From assembly GCA_913060515.1 (NCBI GenBank), contig CAJXRZ010000032.1, positions 1-64,000 of the forward strand: a stretch of DNA of 64,000 nt. Reading direction: 5' to 3'. The number at the start of each line of letters is the position of its first letter. The stretch's first letter is position 1. The position numbers were made by a program, and so were the translations under genes. Positions 59,078-64,000 of the stretch are shown here, piece by piece. The notes under the pieces are model-generated. The model searched no databases and was not told the origin of the DNA. It saw only the letters and a list, made by a program, of their open reading frames with translations. The DNA comes from an uncultured Pseudomonadota bacterium (lineage in GTDB: Bacteria; Myxococcota_A; UBA796; CAJQPC01).

Positions 59078-60054
59078 GGAGACTCCTTGGGGATCAGCTG
59101 CTCGCTGATCAACCAGTCTGCCACCAGCTCCGCGATGGCTCGGTTCCCGGCGGCGTTGGCGTGGCCGGGGTCCTGTGGGGCAAAATAGAGCGGCTCACCT
59201 GCCCGCACGCGGGCTGCGATGGTCTCGCTGGGGTCGAAGTGGGGGATGCCCTTGTCTTGGGCTTCCAGTCGAAGCAATCGGCGGTGGGCTTCGGTGTAGC
59301 CGGCCACCTCCAAGGGGTAGCCGAAGTGGGCGATCTCGCCGCCGCTGGACTGCACCTTGGCGCGAAGGGCCCGTAGGTTCTCCAGGTACTCCGCCTCGGG
59401 TACCCGTCGGGTGCTGCCGTGCTCCTTGGCCCGGGTCTGCACGGCGCCCAGGGTGGTCTGGAGCACCTGGTACATGCGCCATTTGTAGAGCACGTTCTGC
59501 TTCAGAAAATCCGCTTCACCCTGCATCATGGCCTGTGAGCGGTCGCTGTAGGCCACCTCGCGGGCGTCCTGCACCACGAAGCCAGCCAGGACCAGATCGA
59601 TGTCCATCTGGTCCATGCCTTGTTCCCAGAGCCACAGGCCTTGGAAGCTGGTGTAGCCGGGCTGACCTGCGTTGATCACGTGCACGTTCTGGAAGCCGCG
59701 CTCGTGCAGGATGGCTTGGAGCTGGGCCGGGTAGGTCTCGTTGTCCGCGACACCCCAGCCAAAGGTCGTGCTGCAGCCCATCGCTGCGATGCGGAAGGTC
59801 TCTGGCCCATCTTCGGAGAATGGGGGCCGGAAACCGTTGGCATCGGTGCTGACCGGGAAGGTGGCTCGCAGCTCCTTGTGGGTCATGGGCTGGTCCTTCA
59901 GCCCGGGATCCGTCTGCCAGTACACGGTGTTGTGCTCAAAGGTCGGGCGCTCATCCTGGGCAGGTAGATCCAGCACGCGCAGCAACACCTCGGTCCCGCC
60001 AAAGAAGAGCAGGACCGTGATGCTGGCAAAAACGATGCGTTTGAGGTGCTTCAA
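59074..60054 (-). CDS. SGNH/GDSL hydrolase-family protein with N-terminal membrane anchor
   Basis: One N-terminal helix (RIVFASITVLLFFGGTEVLL) leads to a 290-residue exported SGNH domain. The nucleophile block is MGCSTTFGWGVADNETYPAQ, the next block is INAGQPGYTSFQGL with Gly and Gln, and the catalytic Asp-His pair is DPGHANAAGN. Proteins of this type act as acetyl- or acyl-esterases on polysaccharides or lipids. The operon with a GT2 glycosyltransferase points to a role in making or altering an envelope glycan. The stop overlaps the glycosyltransferase start by 4 bases. Confidence 0.9.
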   Translation of the reverse strand: MKHLKRIVFASITVLLFFGGTEVLLRVLDLPAQDERPTFEHNTVYWQTDPGLKDQPMTHKELRATFPVSTDANGFRPPFSEDGPETFRIAAMGCSTTFGWGVADNETYPAQLQAILHERGFQNVHVINAGQPGYTSFQGLWLWEQGMDQMDIDLVLAGFVVQDAREVAYSDRSQAMMQGEADFLKQNVLYKWRMYQVLQTTLGAVQTRAKEHGSTRRVPEAEYLENLRALRAKVQSSGGEIAHFGYPLEVAGYTEAHRRLLRLEAQDKGIPHFDPSETIAARVRAGEPLYFAPQDPGHANAAGNRAIAELVADWLISEQLIPKESP

Positions 60055-60060
60055 CCAGAA

Positions 60061-60879
60061 CTACTCGCCCGGGCTGACCGTAATGCCGGTGTGGTCGGTG
60101 ATGCTGCCCGACTGAAAGTAGATGTTGTCGAAGTAGGTCGAGTCGTTGATGGTCACCGAGATCCGGCCGTGAGCGGTCGGGGTGTAGGTCATCTCTGAGC
60201 CGATCGCGAAGATCTCCTCGGCGCCATCTTCGCTGACGAAGCGGCCGACGAGCATGCCGCCGGTGCAGCTCTCGAGCTGGCAGGGTGCGTCCTCTGCGGG
60301 GCGCAGTCCGTCGCCTTCGACCGTCATCCAGTCGCCTTCGCGGGAGATGCGGTACTTGTCCTGGAGGGTGCCTTCGATGCGCACCTTGTCGCCCGCACAG
60401 ACCGGAACGCCGATCTGCCAGCCAGCGCCGACGTCCAGGTAATCAAACCAGGTGTCCTGCAGGGGCATCAGGCACTCGCCAGCGGTGAGCTGCTCGGGGA
60501 GCTGGCCCAGCCAGGACTGCCATGCGTCGCCGGCGGCACCCTGTGCCATCACGTCCTTGCAGAACTCCAGGTTCTTCTTGGAGACTGGCTCAATGGCGTC
60601 GGGACGGCCCAGCAGGGTGGTCTCTACGTCTTCGTAGTAGTTGTTGGGGAAGGAGACGCCGTCTTCGCGCTCGCCCTTCCACTGGCTCATCATCGACTCC
60701 AGGGCCTCCTGGCGGGCAAGCCGGCGGGCCGAGGTCCCCTCGGTGCTCTGAATGCTCTCAAAATCCGGTGGGAAGTAGCACTGGGCAGACCAACCCTCTT
60801 CGGCGTGCCAGCCGACGGGAGGGGGAGCGGGCTCGGTGTTCTTGTCGCCACAGGCGAGGAGGGTGGTCAGCAGCAGCAT
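60061..60879 (-). CDS. Lipoprotein of unknown function, 272 residues
   Basis: GGAG lies 7 bases before the ATG at 60879, supporting this start. The signal MLLLTTLLAC is charge-free. The mature part has an N-terminal helical region, conserved-looking Cys pairs (AQCYF, EFCKD, GECLM, PVCAG, APCQLESC) and a beta-rich C-terminus with IYFQSGSITDHTGITV. No family recognised. It leads the minus-strand operon, only 6 bases upstream of the SGNH gene. Confidence 0.82.
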   Translation of the reverse strand: MLLLTTLLACGDKNTEPAPPPVGWHAEEGWSAQCYFPPDFESIQSTEGTSARRLARQEALESMMSQWKGEREDGVSFPNNYYEDVETTLLGRPDAIEPVSKKNLEFCKDVMAQGAAGDAWQSWLGQLPEQLTAGECLMPLQDTWFDYLDVGAGWQIGVPVCAGDKVRIEGTLQDKYRISREGDWMTVEGDGLRPAEDAPCQLESCTGGMLVGRFVSEDGAEEIFAIGSEMTYTPTAHGRISVTINDSTYFDNIYFQSGSITDHTGITVSPGE

Positions 60880-60966
60880 GGCAGGACTCCGGATCGGTGA
60901 TGGCGGCAATGTAGCGCTTTCGGCGCGTGGATACACGCCTTGGCGTGGTGCTTGACGCACCCAAAA

Positions 60967-61006
60967 CGCAAAGAGGCCCCCGGGGAGTCCCCGAGAGCCT
61001 CTTGCG
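60967..61006 (-). terminator. Terminator of the atpI-atpB-atpE operon
   Basis: A 40-base hairpin with arms CGCAA-A-GAGGC and GCCTC-TTGCG around an inner CGGGG/CCCCG stem lies 20 bases after the atpE stop codon. Four T residues follow on the minus strand. The orientation suits ending of atpE transcription. Confidence 0.85.
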
Positions 61007-61026
61007 TCTGGCACAAGGCCTTGGCT

Positions 61027-61347
61027 TTAGGCCAAGGAGCCCAGGGCCAAGAAGCCGAAGCCGAAGGTGAAGAGCACCAGGGTCTCAATGAAGACCAGTG
61101 CGATCAGCATTGGGGTCTGGATCTTGCCAGCAGCCTGTGGGTTGCGGGCGATGCCCTCGAGTGCGGCAGCGGCAGCGCGGCCTTGGCCCATGCCGCAGAC
61201 AGCGGCAGCGATGCCCATGCCGAGCATGGCGCCGAAGACACCCCAGCCGGTACCGGCGGAAGCGGTTGCACCTTCTGCGAAGGCGGGGGTGGACACGAGG
61301 AAGAGGGCGACCGCGACAGCGGCGACCTTCAGGGACTTGGACTGCAT
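61027..61347 (-). CDS. atpE: ATP synthase subunit c with an N-terminal signal-like extension
   Basis: GGAG lies 5 bases before the ATG. The 106-residue protein starts with a signal-like segment ending in STPAFAEG (about residue 25), and the two c-ring helices follow. The loop between them has ARNPQ (68-71), and the ion-binding carboxylate is Glu88 in LIALVFIETLVLFTF. Gln55 in the first helix is 33 residues before Glu88, and Thr89 follows, which is like Na+-type c subunits. However, the family's Tyr is Phe93 here. The ring makes the rotor of the F-type synthase. Last gene of the operon, after atpI and atpB. Confidence 0.96.
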   Translation of the reverse strand: MQSKSLKVAAVAVALFLVSTPAFAEGATASAGTGWGVFGAMLGMGIAAAVCGMGQGRAAAAALEGIARNPQAAGKIQTPMLIALVFIETLVLFTFGFGFLALGSLA

Positions 61348-61403
61348 GGTCTCTCCAGGGTCAACGTCAGAAAAGCTGAAGTCAGAAAAAGGGGTTCGAA
61401 AAA

Positions 61404-62171
61404 TCAGTGGTGGTCGCCATCGCCCACGGCAAGGGCGATGTAGACAACGGTCAGCAGCATGAACACAAAGGCCTGAACAAAGGACACGAAGGTGCCCAGT
61501 CCGACAAAGAAGGCCGGAGCCAGAATGCCGTGGGTCAGGAAGCTCGAGACACCGAGCAAGAGGTGGTCGGCGAACATGTTGATGTAGAGGCGCACCGACA
61601 AGGTCAGGGGCCGCAGCAACATCGAGAAGAACTCGACCGCGAAGATGAAGGGCATCAGCGCCAGCATGGGACCGGCCATGTGGGCCAAGTAGGCCTTGAT
61701 GCCGATCTCTTTGATGCCTGCGTAGTTGAACATCACGAACACCACGAGGGCGACTGCGAAGTTCGTGCTGATCACGCCGGTGCTGGCCAAGAAGCCAGGG
61801 ACCAGGCCCAACAGGTTGGAGACGAGCACGTAGATGAAGACGCTGCCGAAGAGCGGGAAGTAGCGCTTGGCCAGGTCCCGGGAGTTCAGCACGCCTTCGG
61901 CGAAGTTCAGGATGCCGTCGATGAGCAGCTCGGCCACGTTGCGTGGGCCCAGGCCCGCGTCCGGCACGTACTGCATGGTGCCACCCTTGCTGGTGGCATT
62001 GGTCAGGCCCATGCGCGCCAAGCCGGCGAACACGGCGATGATCACGAAGACCAAGCCTGCGGTGTAGACGGCGTACTCGCCGCCAGCTTCGGCCTCGCCC
62101 ACACCGATGGCGTGCAGCATTTCGCCGTGTTCAACACCAGGAAGCAGGAAGAACCAGGAAAAGTTGTACAT
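61404..62171 (-). CDS. atpB: ATP synthase subunit a
   Basis: A 255-residue membrane protein. AGGAGG lies 7 bases before the ATG, inside the end of atpI. The conserved Arg is in LTLSVRLYINMFADHLLLG, and the signature for subunit a, GPRNVAELLIDGILNFAEGV to GLVPGF, is also present. It forms the stator channel for the ions that drive the c ring. The C-terminus is GDGDHH. The F1 genes and the b subunit are not in the window, so as in several deltaproteobacteria they must be in a second locus. Confidence 0.97.
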   Translation of the reverse strand: MYNFSWFFLLPGVEHGEMLHAIGVGEAEAGGEYAVYTAGLVFVIIAVFAGLARMGLTNATSKGGTMQYVPDAGLGPRNVAELLIDGILNFAEGVLNSRDLAKRYFPLFGSVFIYVLVSNLLGLVPGFLASTGVISTNFAVALVVFVMFNYAGIKEIGIKAYLAHMAGPMLALMPFIFAVEFFSMLLRPLTLSVRLYINMFADHLLLGVSSFLTHGILAPAFFVGLGTFVSFVQAFVFMLLTVVYIALAVGDGDHH

Positions 62172-62173
62172 GC

Positions 62174-62566
62174 TCAGGCCTCCTGGGCCGTTTCGGGAGC
62201 TGCAAAGAGCTGTGCGATGCTGCGCAGGGAAAGGGCCATGACGATGGCGCCCAGACCGACCATGATCCAAATTCCGTTCAGGAACTGGAACATGCCGAAG
62301 AGTAGACCTGCGCTGATCAGGGTCTTGGCCAGCAAGCCCGCCATGATGGGACCAGCGGCTGGGCCGTCGTCATTCGTGGCGGCCGCGGTCAGCTTTGCGA
62401 CCACGCGGCCGATCAAGAAGAGGTTGCCCGCTCCGAGAAGTCCGCCACCCAGCACCGCGAGGGCTGGGGTCTGCAGTCCGTCCCAGCCACCGTAGACGCC
62501 CGCACCAACCACCATCAGGGCCAGCACGACTGCGCTGTCTCGGAGAATGGTTTGGGTGGTCAGCAT
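62174..62566 (-). CDS. atpI: ATP synthase subunit I (AtpI-like)
   Basis: A 130-residue membrane protein with four helices (LRDSAVVLALMVVGAGVYGG; LGGGLLGAGNLFLIGRVVAK; LAKTLISAGLLFGMFQFLNG; IWIMVGLGAIVMALSLR). It precedes atpB by 2 bases and is of the size and layout of AtpI, an assembly factor for c rings. Sequence similarity in AtpI is low, so identity rests mainly on position. The ribosome binding site is weak. Confidence 0.83.
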   Translation of the reverse strand: MLTTQTILRDSAVVLALMVVGAGVYGGWDGLQTPALAVLGGGLLGAGNLFLIGRVVAKLTAAATNDDGPAAGPIMAGLLAKTLISAGLLFGMFQFLNGIWIMVGLGAIVMALSLRSIAQLFAAPETAQEA

Positions 62567-62699
62567 CTTAAAACGAGCCGGTATGAGGGGGGCCGTCGAT
62601 GCTGCCGAGAGAGGCGGCGTCGCCGGGAACCCTGTCTTTTGGGGCGCGTGAGGTAGCACGGGCCAGGGGCAGCGTCAACAGCAGGTGAGCGCGTGAAGA

Positions 62700-63962
62700 T
62701 CAGCCCAGGACGGAATCCAGTGCATCGCTCATCGCGGCAGCGATTTGATCCAGGTCCGCCTCGCTCAGGGTGAGGGGCAAGAATGCAGCCTCGTACTGGG
62801 AACAAGGCAGGTAGATCCCGCGATCCAGGCAGGCTCTGTGCCAGCGCCCAAAGGCCTTCATGTCGCAGCCAGCGACGGCGTCGAAATGGGTGGGTGCTTG
62901 GGGCGCAAAGAAGAGCGTGATCATCGAACCCATTTGGGTGAGGCTCAGGCCGTACTTTTCCACCGCCGGAGCCAAGCGCTCAGCAAGGCCATCGCCGATC
63001 GCATCCAGGCGCTCGTATGTGCCAGGCTTGCGGAGCTCGGCCAAGGTCGCCCGACCGGCCGCCACAGCCAAGGGGTTCCCGCTCAGGGTGCCGGCTTGGT
63101 AGACGCTGCCCACTGGGGAGAGGTGCTGCATGATCTCAGCCCGCCCGCCAAAGGCTGCCAGAGGCAAGCCACCGCCGATGATCTTGCCCATGCACACCAA
63201 GTCTGGGGTCACGCCAAAGCGCTCGCAGGCGCCGCCGTAGGCCAGACGGAATCCGGTCATCACCTCATCGAAGATGAGCAAGGTGCCGGTCTCGTCGCAC
63301 AGGGCCCGCAGGCCCTCCAGGTAGCCGGGTTTGGGCACGATGCAGCCCATGTTGCCGGCCACAGGCTCCAGGATCACCGCGGCGACGGGCTGGGCCCGCA
63401 GGTGCTTGGCCACCGTGTCCAGATCGTTGAAGGGGGCCGTCAGGGTGGCCGGCGCGATGATTCCGGGAGAGCTGGGGCTGCCAAAGGTCGCCGGTCCGCT
63501 GCCAGCGGCGATCAGAACCGAGTCGTGGGCTCCGTGGTAGCAGCCGTCCAGCTTGACGATGGGGTCGCGTCCGGTGGCGCCCCGAGCCAGACGGATGGCG
63601 TGCATGGTCGCCTCGGTTCCGCTGGAGACCAGGCGCACCTGCTCGACCGCAGGGACGGCATCCACGATGTCTTGGGCAAAGCTGACCTCGGCTGCGGTCG
63701 GGGCGCCGTAGCTGACGCCCACATCGAGCTGCGCGGCGATGGCCGCACGCACGGTGGCGTTGCCGTGGCCCAAGATCATCGGCCCCCAGCTCCCGATCAG
63801 GTCGATGTAGCTGTTGCCGTCCTCGTCCACCAAGGTGTGGCCGCTGGCTGCCCGGATGAAGGGTGGATCGCCCTCCACGGCGTTGAAGGCGCGCACGGGG
63901 CTGTTCACGCCGCCGGGGATCAGGGTCTTGGCTTGGGCCAGAAGGTCTTGGCTGCGGGACAT
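62700..63962 (-). CDS. hemL: Glutamate-1-semialdehyde 2,1-aminomutase
   Basis: The protein has 420 residues. GGAG lies 5 bases before the ATG. The N-terminus LLAQAKTLIPGGVNSPVRAF, the phosphate-binding VSSGTEATMHAIRLARGATG, the PLP-contact FDEVMTGFRLAYGGA and the Schiff-base Lys in VCMGKIIGGGLPLAAFGG are all textbook for GSAM. It makes 5-aminolevulinate from glutamate-1-semialdehyde in tetrapyrrole synthesis by the C5 route. Transcribed ahead of the atp genes, but 133 bases apart, so independent initiation is possible. Confidence 0.98.
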   Translation of the reverse strand: MSRSQDLLAQAKTLIPGGVNSPVRAFNAVEGDPPFIRAASGHTLVDEDGNSYIDLIGSWGPMILGHGNATVRAAIAAQLDVGVSYGAPTAAEVSFAQDIVDAVPAVEQVRLVSSGTEATMHAIRLARGATGRDPIVKLDGCYHGAHDSVLIAAGSGPATFGSPSSPGIIAPATLTAPFNDLDTVAKHLRAQPVAAVILEPVAGNMGCIVPKPGYLEGLRALCDETGTLLIFDEVMTGFRLAYGGACERFGVTPDLVCMGKIIGGGLPLAAFGGRAEIMQHLSPVGSVYQAGTLSGNPLAVAAGRATLAELRKPGTYERLDAIGDGLAERLAPAVEKYGLSLTQMGSMITLFFAPQAPTHFDAVAGCDMKAFGRWHRACLDRGIYLPCSQYEAAFLPLTLSEADLDQIAAAMSDALDSVLG

Positions 63963-64000
63963 GGGCGCTCCGGGCTGGGGGCAGGAATCTCGGGGGCCCC

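Noticed and set aside
61348-61403. tRNA-like GGTTCGA sequence upstream of atpE
   Set aside because: The GTTCGA motif is in a 56-base gap with no acceptor stem or anticodon arm.
62567-62699. Small gene or RNA in the gap between hemL and atpI
   Set aside because: No open frame with start signal, no tRNA features and no stable hairpin with T-run that I can see.

Overview
The window is a stretch of chromosome from a GC-rich bacterium, most likely an uncultured member of the Myxococcota / former Deltaproteobacteria. The evidence is internal. Elongation factor G is of the mitochondrial-like type carried by spirochaetes, planctomycetes and deltaproteobacteria. Two secreted proteins end in a Cys-Gly motif, a membrane segment and an Arg cluster, like the MYXO-CTERM sorting tail. 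There is a MopE-type Cys/Asp metal-binding motif. More than a dozen lipoproteins carry Asp/Thr/Glu-rich linkers after the lipobox. I see no insertion sequence, integrase, prophage, CRISPR array, rRNA or tRNA. Coding density is very high, many neighbouring genes share 4-base ATGA or GTGA start/stop overlaps, and short untranslated gaps are the rule.

Layout: 0-3 kb holds a GT39-like glycosyltransferase and a sulfatase-like lipoprotein on the minus strand, ending in a duplicated 68-base unit. 3-8 kb holds a LysR regulator divergent from a secreted metallo-beta-lactamase-fold hydrolase, an Asp-rich lipoprotein, a membrane hybrid histidine kinase and a DUF4920 lipoprotein. 8-17.7 kb (mainly minus) holds an orphan 521-residue protein behind a HIT protein, a secreted HExxH peptidase, a MYXO-CTERM-like protein, a GNAT-ElaA fusion (plus strand), two small lipoproteins with an FMN-dependent hydroxy-acid oxidase, and uvrB. 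17.8-26.3 kb (plus) holds membrane proteins, a CHAT/caspase-like surface lipoprotein, a ferritin-like lipoprotein and a SulP transporter. 26.3-34 kb holds a GAF/HD-GYP protein, a serine hydrolase lipoprotein, a Cys-repeat lipoprotein, EF-G, and a P-loop ATPase fused to a SLOG-like domain.

34-36.3 kb holds a FAD amine oxidase overlapping psd. 36.3-44 kb is a run of exported proteins: an Asp-box propeller with a sorting tail, then four closely packed lipoprotein genes led by a secreted PPDK-like ATP-grasp protein. 44-46 kb is a VTC polyphosphate polymerase / DUF4956 / DUF2490 module. 46-49.6 kb holds an SRPBCC protein divergent from a TetR regulator, a His-tailed DMT transporter and aroC. 49.6-52.6 kb is a cell-envelope operon (membrane protein, BON-OmpA protein, coiled-coil HhH protein). 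52.6-56.4 kb holds a metallophosphatase lipoprotein, a class III CoA transferase, a small membrane protein, an MBL-fold lipoprotein and a SUKH protein. 56.6-60.9 kb is a tightly overlapped minus-strand operon (DUF523, envelope protein, GT2, SGNH hydrolase, lipoprotein). 61-64 kb holds atpE, atpB, atpI and hemL.

Most informative for discovery are the CHAT-like lipoprotein, the secreted PPDK-like protein with its lipoprotein operon, the ATPase-SLOG fusion, the VTC trio, and the lineage-wide charge-free lipoprotein signal peptides. All family assignments were made by eye from motifs and remembered families. No search, structure prediction or alignment was run.
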